Assembly (NCBI GenBank): GCA_021813685.1
Contig: JAKAJS010000255.1
Span: forward strand, 1 to 43,936
Length of the DNA: 43,936 nt
From: Deltaproteobacteria bacterium
Lineage (GTDB): Bacteria; Desulfobacterota; Syntrophobacteria; Syntrophobacterales; Syntrophobacteraceae
Direction: 5' to 3'
The position numbers were made by a program, and so were the translations under genes. Below are positions 25,197-32,736 of the stretch, piece after piece (the first letter of the stretch is position 1; each line of letters opens with the position of its first letter). The notes under the pieces were generated by a model that saw nothing but the letters and a program-made list of their open reading frames with translations, was not told where the DNA came from and made no database searches.

Positions 25197-25691
25197 TCAG
25201 GATTTCGCGGTTCCGATGATTTTGCTCTGTCCGCGCACAATCGGTCTGAATTTGCTGAAGAGTTCAGGTCTGCCGTAGAGGTAGATCTGCAAGCAGGAAA
25301 GCAGCAGCAGCGCATCTTCTATGACCTTTTTCCAGCCGATGGGCTCGCCGACTACATCGTAGCACCCGCAGGAAATCGGAGCGCCCCGGTAGATGTTTAT
25401 CAGCACCATTACTTCGAACATGATCAGCAGGAGTCCGATCACTATCACCGCCGCCCGCGGGCGGAACCGGACGACCAGGAAAAGGCCTGCAACCAGTTCG
25501 ACCCATGGCAGTATGAGAGAGCCGATGTTCAGGAACAGATACGGAATCAGCCGGTAGTCGGCCACCACCTCCGCAAATTGAGCCGGATAGGGGATCTTGC
25601 TGAGGCTCGCCCAGATAAAGAAAAAACCGACATAGAGCCTGAGCGCGAAAGAAAGGTACTCGCTGGTGAGCACCTGTTTAACAAAGTTCAT
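25197..25691 (-). CDS. MauE/DoxX-like membrane protein
   Basis: A 164-residue protein with four predicted membrane spans, of the MauE/DoxX type. The start R-L-Y-V-G-F-F-F-I-W-A-S-L-S-K-I, the L-P-W-V-E-L-V-A-G-L segment and the C-G-C-Y-D motif after TM3 match MauE, which supports disulfide formation in methylamine dehydrogenase and is found in many redox operons. Here no mau genes are present, so a general thiol-redox role with the TlpA-like protein of the same operon is more likely. It overlaps the upstream gene by 4 bases. Confidence 0.82.
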   Translation of the reverse strand: MNFVKQVLTSEYLSFALRLYVGFFFIWASLSKIPYPAQFAEVVADYRLIPYLFLNIGSLILPWVELVAGLFLVVRFRPRAAVIVIGLLLIMFEVMVLINIYRGAPISCGCYDVVGEPIGWKKVIEDALLLLSCLQIYLYGRPELFSKFRPIVRGQSKIIGTAKS

Positions 25692-26599
25692 TGTGATGCC
25701 CCACTTTCAACCGGATAGCCCGCGGCTTCCCAGGCACTAAGACCGCCGTGCAGGACCTTGACATTTGTATACCCTCGACTGATGAGTCTGTTTGCCACCT
25801 GGAGGGCATACGGCCTGCTGATCGTGTCCCCGTACACCACTATCGGAGTATTTTTGGGCTTGTTTGCGAAGCGCATCAGGTAGACGAAATCAAAAATGGC
25901 CAAAGGCATATTGACCGCGCCCTGTATATGCTTCTGCTCGAAAAAATTGCTCGGCATGGCATCGATGAGCAATAGATGCCCCCCGGCAAGCTCGTTTCTC
26001 GCCGCTGCGGCGCCGACCAAAGCGACCGGGTCGGGACGGCTTGGGAAAAACGGTATGCCGTTGGGGTTGGAGAGGTTAAACGTTACAGCCATGATTATGC
26101 TTATGCCGAATAAAAGCACAAAGTCAAACCAGCGGGCATTGGAATAGCTGATCGCCGCATCGGCATCCTGCTTGATCATCCCCCGTTCTTCGGCAAGCAA
26201 TTTCAGCACTTCCCGCACAAAACGGCGGGAAAAATCGGGATGATCGTTTGTGAGGCTATCAAAATGCTCCTTGTCGATCAGAATGAGGGTGCTTTGCTCG
26301 AGGCTCTGTGCGCCGGCGGTCCGGGCGGTGCCGCCCATAAGGGCCACCTCTCCGAAATAGTCGCCGGGCCCACAGACGGAAAGTTCTCTTTCCTGGTGGT
26401 TTTCGAGCCTTACGAAAGTTCTTACCCGACCGGAGCTAACGAGATAGAGGCCATCGGGCGGATCTCCCGCTTCGAAAATGACTTCCCCGGTCCGAAACTT
26501 CTTTATTGCAGCGGTTCGGGCAAGCTCGTCAATCTCTTCCTCAGGCAAGTCCCCAAGGATGGAATTCTTGAGTAATGCCCTGCGGTCTTCAAATTCCAT
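25688..26599 (-). CDS. Cyclic-nucleotide-binding / membrane / rhodanese fusion
   Basis: A 303-residue three-part protein. Residues ~15-135 are a cNMP-binding domain (F-E-A-G-D-P-P-D-G-L-Y-L-V, G-D-Y-F-G-E-V-A-L-M). One membrane span follows at ~158-176. A rhodanese domain occupies ~190-298 (L-L-L-I-D-A, H-I-Q-G-A-V-N-M-P, V-L-H-G-G-L-S-A-W). The site where active rhodaneses have C is V-V-Y-G-D-T-I-S-R-P: the catalytic cysteine is replaced, so it should not transfer sulfur. In the thiol-redox operon it may be a sensor or scaffold. No DNA-binding domain is present, unlike Crp. Confidence 0.88.
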   Translation of the reverse strand: MEFEDRRALLKNSILGDLPEEEIDELARTAAIKKFRTGEVIFEAGDPPDGLYLVSSGRVRTFVRLENHQERELSVCGPGDYFGEVALMGGTARTAGAQSLEQSTLILIDKEHFDSLTNDHPDFSRRFVREVLKLLAEERGMIKQDADAAISYSNARWFDFVLLFGISIIMAVTFNLSNPNGIPFFPSRPDPVALVGAAAARNELAGGHLLLIDAMPSNFFEQKHIQGAVNMPLAIFDFVYLMRFANKPKNTPIVVYGDTISRPYALQVANRLISRGYTNVKVLHGGLSAWEAAGYPVESGASQ

Positions 26600-26632
26600 G
26601 AAACCATCTCACCCCGGATCGGTTCTCATTCC

Positions 26633-27211
26633 CTACTGGTTCATCGCCTCGAGCGCCATAACCATTTTCAGCTGCTTCAGGAAACCTCCGGGATTGTGGA
26701 TTTCGCCCGGATGGGAGTAAAGGACCTTGGCGCTTTTCGTGGAAACGATGACCGTGGTCGGAGTCCCCAGCCCTTTCATCGCATGCGTGATCGAGTGGTT
26801 TTTGTCCAATAATATCGGGTAAACCGCCTGGAAGGCTTTGCGAAAAGTTGCGACTCCCAACGGGGTATCTGCCAGCGCCAGGGCGAAAAATTTTACGTCC
26901 TTTACCCCCGGGTCCGTCTGCATCTCGTGATAGAGTTCATTCATATTGGGAGCCGCCGCCTGGCAATGCGGGCAGGTCGAACTCATCAGCTCGATCACCA
27001 CCACCGGCGCTTTTACTTCCTTGATCGTAAACGGCCCCATCGCCTTCAGGCCGAGGTAGCTTTGAACCTGCGTAGAATCAGGGGCGGGCAGGGTGTAGGT
27101 GAACTGAGTCCCCTCATCGGCCGGTCCGGCGGCAAAGGCGCCGGTGAGCGGCACAAAAACCGCCGCTACGACGATGGCAATCCAAACTGTCATCCATCCA
27201 TGCTTTCTCAT
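26633..27211 (-). CDS. TlpA-like exported thioredoxin-fold protein
   Basis: A 192-residue periplasmic thioredoxin-like protein. The signal peptide ends G-A-F-A-A. The active site is S-S-T-C-P-H-C-Q, with a conserved cis-proline region G-T-P-T-T-V-I-V. The frame begins 4 codons earlier, but the ATG at 27211 has GGAG at the right distance and leads straight into the signal peptide. It is the first gene of the operon with the cNMP-rhodanese, MauE-like and lipoprotein genes. Likely role: reduction or oxidation of protein thiols outside the cytoplasm. Confidence 0.88.
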   Translation of the reverse strand: MRKHGWMTVWIAIVVAAVFVPLTGAFAAGPADEGTQFTYTLPAPDSTQVQSYLGLKAMGPFTIKEVKAPVVVIELMSSTCPHCQAAAPNMNELYHEMQTDPGVKDVKFFALALADTPLGVATFRKAFQAVYPILLDKNHSITHAMKGLGTPTTVIVSTKSAKVLYSHPGEIHNPGGFLKQLKMVMALEAMNQ

Positions 27212-27619
27212 CGATTTCTCCATTGGTTCAATTCATGCGTTCCCGGGCAACGCTAAACCCGTTACGCTCATAGGCGGCAAAGGGGAGCGGAAAGCCTCGA
27301 TATAGTATATCGGTCCCGACGCCGGGTATCTCAAACGGAATTTTCACGAAAACCTCGCGAAGAGCCGAGGACCTTTTCCTCCCCCCGAAGCGATGGTCCG
27401 AGAATCGTGCGCAATTACCGTTTGTGTATAAATTGCGATAATTTGTCCAGCTATGAGTAGAACCTCTCATGTCAAGTGTAAAGTCAAGAACTTTTTGAAA
27501 AATGTTATTCTACCCATTCAAAAAGAGAAAGCAATTAATTTCGTTTGTTATCTTGCGTTATACGCTTAAGCGGGCGCATGGTTTGGTGAGCCTCCTTGTC
27601 AACGAGGGTGGCGCGGTTT
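27212..27619. other. Intergenic region upstream of the TlpA operon
   Basis: No gene is supported. On the minus strand a TTGACA occurs near 27466 but lacks a good -10 partner, so no promoter is called. The stretch 27420-27560 is clearly more AT-rich than its surroundings. Confidence 0.4.
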
Positions 27620-27903
27620 ATGCCAATGGAAGATCCCGTCTATAGAGCCATTTTCGACAATGCGGAACCCTTTTGGCAACGAGAAACAACTCGATTCATG
27701 CCTGTATTTCCCGGGCACTGCTTTGGTGCGAACCCTCAGAGTATCTCGCCCGGCTTTCCGAAGTTGCCAAGAGTTGGTTCTTTACGAAAACGGCCCTTGC
27801 AATGGCTGGAGAAGAAGTTCAAAAGCGCGCCTTCAGGAATTGCCGGGCACATAGAGGGGGCGGGGCGGCCCTGTTCCATAAAATCCAAAAGAGTGATTGA
27901 CTA
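27620..27903 (+). pseudogene. Possible degraded gene
   Basis: Three overlapping frames run through this stretch, each protein-like only in part: M-E-D-P-V-Y-R-A-I-F-D-N-A-E-P-F-W-Q in the first frame, then E-Y-L-A-R-L-S-E-V-A-K-S-W-F-F-T-K in another. The switch of frame suggests a frameshifted remnant. I do not recognise the family, and it may be chance. Confidence 0.3.
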
Positions 27904-28055
27904 CGGGTTTTAATCATCTGAGAATATGCCTGTTCACCGGTTTGTCCGTGGGAAGCGTATGACGGATCGCGCCGACGGAAGACCGGGCGCAAGGAGAAGG
28001 CGGGGGGAGCCGGTTTGGCCTGCCCGTGTGCGACAGTTGTGGAAAGAGGAAAAAC

Positions 28056-28535
28056 ATGGGTGATTGCACGTTTCATAACACGAAAGAGGAGCGCTGTTTC
28101 GAAGACTACGAAACGGGTTGCGTATATGAGTTCGGTTCCATAAGCGTAGATGAGTCCGAGATGATCGAGTTTGCCGGGCGCTACGATCCGCAGCCGTTTC
28201 ATACGGACCCGGAAGCGGCGAAAACGAGCGTTTACGGCGGCCTGATAGCGAGCGGATGGCATACCTCGGCCATGATGATGCGGTTGCTTGTGGACCGCTA
28301 TCTGCCCGTGGCAGCGAGTCTGGGCTCGCCCGGCGTCGATGAGCTGCGCTGGACCAAACCGGTTCGTCCCGGAGATAGGCTCTCCATACGAATCACCGTC
28401 ATGGAAGCCAGGCGCTCGCAGTCAAAACCCGACCGTGGGGTTGTCCGCTCCTTTGTCGAGGTGATCAACGGGGAGAAGGAAACGGTGATGACCATGAAAG
28501 CGATGAATATCCTGCGCTGCAGGAATGCCGGATAA
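28056..28535 (+). CDS. MaoC-like dehydratase (hot-dog fold)
   Basis: A 159-residue MaoC-domain protein, probably an (R)-specific enoyl-CoA hydratase. Family marks are F-A-G-R-Y-D-P-Q-P-F-H-T-D, with the catalytic D and H, and G-G-L-I-A-S-G-W-H-T. A GTG 30 bases upstream is in frame, but AAAGAGG precedes the ATG at 28056. The last codons (R-C-R-N-A-G) lie in a 23-base sequence repeated at 28789-28811 beyond the tandem array, so the C-terminus may have been affected by the repeat. Confidence 0.88.
   Translation: MGDCTFHNTKEERCFEDYETGCVYEFGSISVDESEMIEFAGRYDPQPFHTDPEAAKTSVYGGLIASGWHTSAMMMRLLVDRYLPVAASLGSPGVDELRWTKPVRPGDRLSIRITVMEARRSQSKPDRGVVRSFVEVINGEKETVMTMKAMNILRCRNAG
28512..28534 (+). repeat. 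Flanking direct repeat of the heptamer array (left)
   Basis: The 23 bases starting CTGCGCTGCAGGAATGCC recur at 28789-28811 with one change. The two copies frame the GGGAAGC array and its conserved flank. Confidence 0.7.
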
Positions 28536-28539
28536 GTGG

Positions 28540-28731
28540 GAGCGGGAAGCGGGAAGCGAGGAGCGGGAAGCGGGAAGCGAGGAGCGGGAAGCGGGAAGCG
28601 AGGAGCGGGAAGCGGGAAGCGAGGAGCGGGAAGCGGGAAGCGAGGAGCGGGAAGCAGGAAGCGAGGAGCGGGAAGCAGGAAGCGAGGAGCGGGAAGCAGG
28701 AAGCGGGAAGCGGGAAGCGGGAAGCGGGAAG
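28540..28731 (+). repeat. GGGAAGC-type tandem array (21-bp units of three heptamers)
   Basis: About 27 heptamers of GCGGGAA, GCGAGGA and GCAGGAA type are arranged mostly as 21-bp units (about eight). The array ends in four identical heptamers and GAAAACC. Because 21 is a multiple of 3 all frames stay open, giving a false coding appearance (E-R-E-A-G-S-E repeats). A four-heptamer version with the same downstream flank is at 7021-7100. Confidence 0.9.
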
Positions 28732-28848
28732 AAAACCGCGTCCCGAGTCTTTTCGTGGTTTTTGGGTGTCCTGCAGGGACATAAAAGGCTGCGGTGCAGG
28801 AATGCCGGATATCCGCTCATGCCTCGCCCGCCCGCGAAGCAGGCGGGC
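28732..28848 (+). repeat. Array flank (copy 2), right direct repeat and hairpin
   Basis: 28732-28785 is the conserved flank shared with 7052-7105, and 28789-28811 is the right-hand direct repeat. 28826-28848 is a perfect hairpin (GCCCGCC-CGCGAAGCA-GGCGGGC) 40 bases before the GcvT fusion start. No promoter for that gene is evident. Confidence 0.65.
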
Positions 28849-28887
28849 ATCCCGAAAGCGGCGTCAGCCGCCCGAGAGGAATTGCAG

Positions 28888-31593
28888 ATGGAAAAACTTG
28901 AAAGAACCATTCTATATGACAGGCACAAGGCGCTTGGCGCCCGCATGGTGGAGTTTGGCGGGTGGGAGATGCCGGTTGAGTATCCGTCCGGGGTTGTAGG
29001 CGAGCATCTGGGGGTGCGGAGTGGGGCGGGAGTTTTCGACGTTTCCCACATGGGCCGGTTTGTCGTCGGCGGGGAGGGCGCGCTCGGGTTTTTGCAGCAC
29101 GTGCTTACAAACAACGCCGAGGCTCTCGATCTTGCCCCGACCGGGGCCCAGTACACGCTCATTGCCAACGAGACCGGGGGGGCGATCGATGACGCCTTTC
29201 TCTACCGCTTTTCCGAGGGCGAGTACCTGCTGGTGGTAAATGCCTCCAACCGTAAAAAGGACTGGGAGCACCTCCAGGTTCACGCCCGGTCGTTTGCGGG
29301 AATTGAGCTTGTCGATAAGACCTATGATATGGCGATGCTGGCTTTGCAGGGGCCTCAAAGCCGAAGGATCCTCGAGGCGATAGCCCAAGACCCGGAGGGG
29401 TTTCCCGAGCCGTATCGCAATGCCGTCGGCATTGTGGACATTGCGGGTGCCAGGGTCATGGTCGCCTCCACCGGCTATACCGGGGAGCCTGTTGGCTTCG
29501 AGCTCTTTGTTCCGAGCCCGGAGGCGCCCGCGCTCTGGGATCTGCTTCTGGAAAAAGGGGCGGTTCCCGCCGGTCTTGCGGCTCGCGACACATTGCGTCT
29601 CGAGGCCTCGATGCCTCTCTACGGTCATGAATACGGAATCGACAGGGAGGGGCGCGAAATTCCCTGCTTCGCCTTCCCCACAGCAAAGATCGGCGTGAGT
29701 TTTTCTCCGAGAAAAGGTGACTTTATCGGACGAGCGGCCCTCGAAAAGCAGTTTGCCGCCTACTCCAAAATTATCGCCCGCGATTATTCGGCCATTTCCG
29801 ACCTGCCCCGCGTGTTCCGGAGTGTTGCGATCACCGGGCGAGGGATAGCCCGGGAGGGGGCGAGGGTGGCAAAGGAGGGAAAACCGGTCGGATACATCAG
29901 CAGCGGCACGATGGTTCCCTACCGGGAGTTCGAGGATAAGGGGCTCCTTTCCGCCCAAAGCGGCGAGCACAAGCTTCGCGCGATCTGCCTCGCCTACCTG
30001 GACAGTGATGTACTGGAAGAGGACAAACTGGTGGTCGATGTTCGCGGCCGGCCGGTGGATGCGGTCGTCGTGGAATACCACCTGCGCTCCGAGGCTCCTC
30101 CCTATGCCCACCCGATCGTTTGCGGCCATCAAATCCCGGAGCTTCCCTTCTCTTGTCCGCGCCCCTTTTGCAAAGGGGCCGGAAAGGAGAGCGAACAGGA
30201 TCGATCGGAAAGCGGTGGTGCGGCGCCTGCCGCACTGTTACGCAAGGCTCTGGAAAATACCCGCTGGCGCCGGAACGAGTGCATAAATCTCATTCCTTCC
30301 GAAATGACGCCTTCCCCGATGGTCCGGCTGCTCTCGATCGCGGACCCTGCCTTTCGCTACGCTGAGCACAAGGGTGTCAAGGCTTTCTACGATACCGAGA
30401 TCTTCTATTACCAGGGGACCGATTTTATCGCCGAAGTCGAATGGCTGCTCGAAGAGGAGTTTCGGAAATACCTCGGGTGCGCCGAGGCTGAAACGCGGGT
30501 GATCAGCGGGCAGATGGCAAACGCGACCGTTTTTAGCGCCATGGTCGACTATATCAACCGGGCCGACCGCCGGAGCGAGCCTCGCCGCATCCGCAGCGTC
30601 ATGAACAACCACATAGGCAAGGGGGGGCATCTTAGCGCACAGCCCATGGGGGCGCTCCGGGATTTCGTCGCCCGCGATCCGCACACCGAACGTCCGGCGG
30701 TGGTGAATTTCCCCGTTCTTGCCGAAAACCCCTACAAGATCGACGTTCCTGCCACCCTCGAACTGATCGACTCCTGCCGGCCCGAACTGATCGTTTTGGG
30801 CAAGAGCATGATTTTGCACCGCGAACCGGTTGCCGAAATCCGAAAGCACCTGGTCGAGGCGGGAATCGATGCGGTCCTCATGTACGATGCGGCCCATGTG
30901 CTCGGGCTCCTCGGCCCCTATTACCAGAATCCGTTTTCCGAAGGGGTCGACCTGGTGACCGGATCGACGCACAAGACTTTCTTCGGCACCCAGCGCGGCG
31001 TAATAGCCGGCCGTTTCGAAGAGCTTGAGGAACGCTACGCGCTGTGGGAGGCCATCCGGCGCAGGACTTTCCCCGGCGCCGTTTCGAACCATCATCCCGG
31101 TACGCTCGTAGGCCTTCTTATGGCCGCCTACGAGATGAACTTTTTCCGCGACGACTATCAGCGGAACGTGATCGCAAACGCCAGGGCATTCGCCCGGGCG
31201 CTCCACGAGTGCGGGTTCGAGGTCGCCGGAGATCCGGACATTGACTTTACCGAAACCCACCAGGTCATCGTACACGTCGGTTATGCCCGTGGGCCCGAGA
31301 TTGCCAAAAGGCTGGAGGAAAACAACATCATTTGCAACTACCAGGCGACTCCCCTGGATGAAGGCTTTACCGCCGCAAGCGGCCTGCGCATGGGGGTAGC
31401 GGAAATGACCCGCTTCGGAATGGGCGAAAAAGATTTCCGCGCTCTGGCAGACCTCATGAAAGAAATAGTCTTCGGAGGCGCAAAGCGGCTCGATGCGGTG
31501 AAAGCATTGCGGGAACCGTTCTGCGAGCTGCAATATTGCTTCCGGGACGATGAGTGTACGGATTTGCTGGAAAATCTGCGTAGAATTGCATAG
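28888..31593 (+). CDS. GcvT aminomethyltransferase fused to a SHMT-like domain
   Basis: A 901-residue fusion. Residues 1-~410 are glycine-cleavage T protein (L-Y-D-R-H-K-A-L-G-A-R-M-V-E-F-G-G-W-E-M-P, F-D-V-S-H-M-G, L-A-L-Q-G-P-Q-S), which transfers the methylene group to tetrahydrofolate. Residues ~449-901 are a PLP enzyme like serine hydroxymethyltransferase: N-L-I-P-S-E-M-T replaces the usual E-L-I-A-S-E-N, and the PLP lysine is K696 in G-S-T-H-K-T-F-F-G. The linker (~412-448) carries C-P-R-P-F-C-K-G and is encoded by a perfect palindrome. ATG 28888 has GAGAGGA ahead; the longer upstream frame is only repeat DNA. Together the halves would couple glycine cleavage with serine/glycine interconversion. 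Whether the divergent SHMT half is a true SHMT is uncertain. Confidence 0.9.
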   Translation: MEKLERTILYDRHKALGARMVEFGGWEMPVEYPSGVVGEHLGVRSGAGVFDVSHMGRFVVGGEGALGFLQHVLTNNAEALDLAPTGAQYTLIANETGGAIDDAFLYRFSEGEYLLVVNASNRKKDWEHLQVHARSFAGIELVDKTYDMAMLALQGPQSRRILEAIAQDPEGFPEPYRNAVGIVDIAGARVMVASTGYTGEPVGFELFVPSPEAPALWDLLLEKGAVPAGLAARDTLRLEASMPLYGHEYGIDREGREIPCFAFPTAKIGVSFSPRKGDFIGRAALEKQFAAYSKIIARDYSAISDLPRVFRSVAITGRGIAREGARVAKEGKPVGYISSGTMVPYREFEDKGLLSAQSGEHKLRAICLAYLDSDVLEEDKLVVDVRGRPVDAVVVEYHLRSEAPPYAHPIVCGHQIPELPFSCPRPFCKGAGKESEQDRSESGGAAPAALLRKALENTRWRRNECINLIPSEMTPSPMVRLLSIADPAFRYAEHKGVKAFYDTEIFYYQGTDFIAEVEWLLEEEFRKYLGCAEAETRVISGQMANATVFSAMVDYINRADRRSEPRRIRSVMNNHIGKGGHLSAQPMGALRDFVARDPHTERPAVVNFPVLAENPYKIDVPATLELIDSCRPELIVLGKSMILHREPVAEIRKHLVEAGIDAVLMYDAAHVLGLLGPYYQNPFSEGVDLVTGSTHKTFFGTQRGVIAGRFEELEERYALWEAIRRRTFPGAVSNHHPGTLVGLLMAAYEMNFFRDDYQRNVIANARAFARALHECGFEVAGDPDIDFTETHQVIVHVGYARGPEIAKRLEENNIICNYQATPLDEGFTAASGLRMGVAEMTRFGMGEKDFRALADLMKEIVFGGAKRLDAVKALREPFCELQYCFRDDECTDLLENLRRIA
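30161..30179. repeat. Perfect palindrome inside the fusion linker
   Basis: GCCCCTTTTGCAAAGGGGC has 8-bp arms around TGC. This kind of hairpin is typical of intergenic DNA. Here it encodes linker residues between the GcvT and SHMT-like parts, suggesting the linker came from a former intergenic spacer. Confidence 0.7.
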
Positions 31594-31612
31594 CGACGGC
31601 AATATCTGTAAA

Positions 31613-31666
31613 AGCGCGGGGGCTTTCGCCCCCTGCACCCCCACGCCGCTGCGCGGCTCCGGCACG
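31613..31666. repeat. Dispersed hairpin repeat, copy B
   Basis: GCGGGGGCTTTCGCCCCCTG followed by CACCCCCACGCCGCTGCGCG is the inverted copy of repeat A at 5567-5612. It includes the hairpin GGGGGC-TTTC-GCCCCC and lies 20 bases after the fusion gene stop, where it can act as a terminator. Confidence 0.75.
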
Positions 31667-31703
31667 GTGCACGCCCCTCGCTCTTTTCTCTGATGGAGAT
31701 GAT

Positions 31704-32723
31704 GTGCCTGATGGTCTGCACGACGTAGCGGTGGTGATTCCGACAATCCTGCGCCCGTCGCTTGTGCGGGCCGTACGCTCCGTATTCAGTCAGGATCATG
31801 CCGGGCGCATCCAGGTGCTCATCGGGATCGACCGCCCCCGGGGGGACGTCTCCCTGCTCGATACCCTTTCCCGAGAATGCCCGCCCCATGTTACGCTGAC
31901 GATATTTGATCCCGGCTATTCCACCTCGCGCCGCCACGGCGGCTTTTACACCAATTACTATGGGGGCGCTCTCCGGACGATTCTGAGCTATGCCGCTAAC
32001 AGCCGGTACGTCGCCTACCTGGACGACGATGACTGGTGGGGGCGCGGGCATCTATCCAGTTTGCTTTCTGCGATCCGGAACCAGCACTGGGCTTTTTCGT
32101 ACCGCTGGCTGACAGACCGTGAAACAGGCTGGCCGATCTGCCGTGACGAATGGGATTCCGTGGGGCCGGGGGCGGGTGTCAACCTGGAGTCTTTGGGTGG
32201 TTTTGTGAGTCCCAGTTGTTTGATGCTCGATAAGGATGTCTGCCACTTTGTCCTGCCTGTCTGGTCTCTTGCTGCTTACCCCGACGGTTCGGGGGAAGAT
32301 CGTCTTGTCTTCCGGGAACTATTGAAGCGCCCCCGGGGTGCTACCGGCCGGTACACCTGTCATTACGAAATCTCGCGGGAAGTGCAGGCACATCGCCATC
32401 ATGCACGTGAATTTGCGCTTCGTCGCATCGGCTGGGTGGAGGATCGGAGTCAAATCGCCGAAATAGTCAGGCTGCTCGAAGAGGCCTCAGCCGCCATAAC
32501 GGGCGGGGATAGCGATGCCGCCGCTTCCGGCTGCCGGCGCGCGCTGGCCGTAAGCCCCCATCACCCCCGGGCGCTGTATTTGTTGGCTCTTGCGCTCTTT
32601 CGCGCGGGGAATTCGTTCGAGGCCTTTACGCATATTTCCCATGCCCTGGAGGCCGACGACCGCGATCCGGATATCCTCACCCTGTGGAGCGAAATTTCCC
32701 GAAACTCCCGCATCGCACCCTGA
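31704..32723 (+). CDS. Family-2-like glycosyltransferase with C-terminal TPR
   Basis: A 339-residue protein. The N-terminal half is GT-A like: V-A-V-V-I-P-T-I-L-R-P-S-L at the start and the metal-binding Y-L-D-D-D-D-W-W near residue 100. The C-terminal ~80 residues contain TPR-like helices (A-S-G-C-R-R-A-L-A-V-S-P-H-H-P-R-A-L-Y). The start is GTG with GGAGAT ahead. It is convergent with the next TPR/glycosyltransferase gene, only 13 bases apart. Likely role: glycosylation of a protein or surface polymer; the acceptor is unknown. Confidence 0.8.
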   Translation: MPDGLHDVAVVIPTILRPSLVRAVRSVFSQDHAGRIQVLIGIDRPRGDVSLLDTLSRECPPHVTLTIFDPGYSTSRRHGGFYTNYYGGALRTILSYAANSRYVAYLDDDDWWGRGHLSSLLSAIRNQHWAFSYRWLTDRETGWPICRDEWDSVGPGAGVNLESLGGFVSPSCLMLDKDVCHFVLPVWSLAAYPDGSGEDRLVFRELLKRPRGATGRYTCHYEISREVQAHRHHAREFALRRIGWVEDRSQIAEIVRLLEEASAAITGGDSDAAASGCRRALAVSPHHPRALYLLALALFRAGNSFEAFTHISHALEADDRDPDILTLWSEISRNSRIAP

Positions 32724-32736
32724 CAGGCGCAACTCG

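Noticed and set aside
28540..28731. Tandem repeats as a CRISPR array
   Set aside because: Units are contiguous heptamers with no spacers, and no cas genes are present.
28525..28887. Open frame with E-R-E-A-G-S-E repeats running into the GcvT gene
   Set aside because: The 21-bp repeat keeps all frames open on both strands, so coding appearance is automatic. GcvT begins normally at 28888 with its own ribosome binding site.
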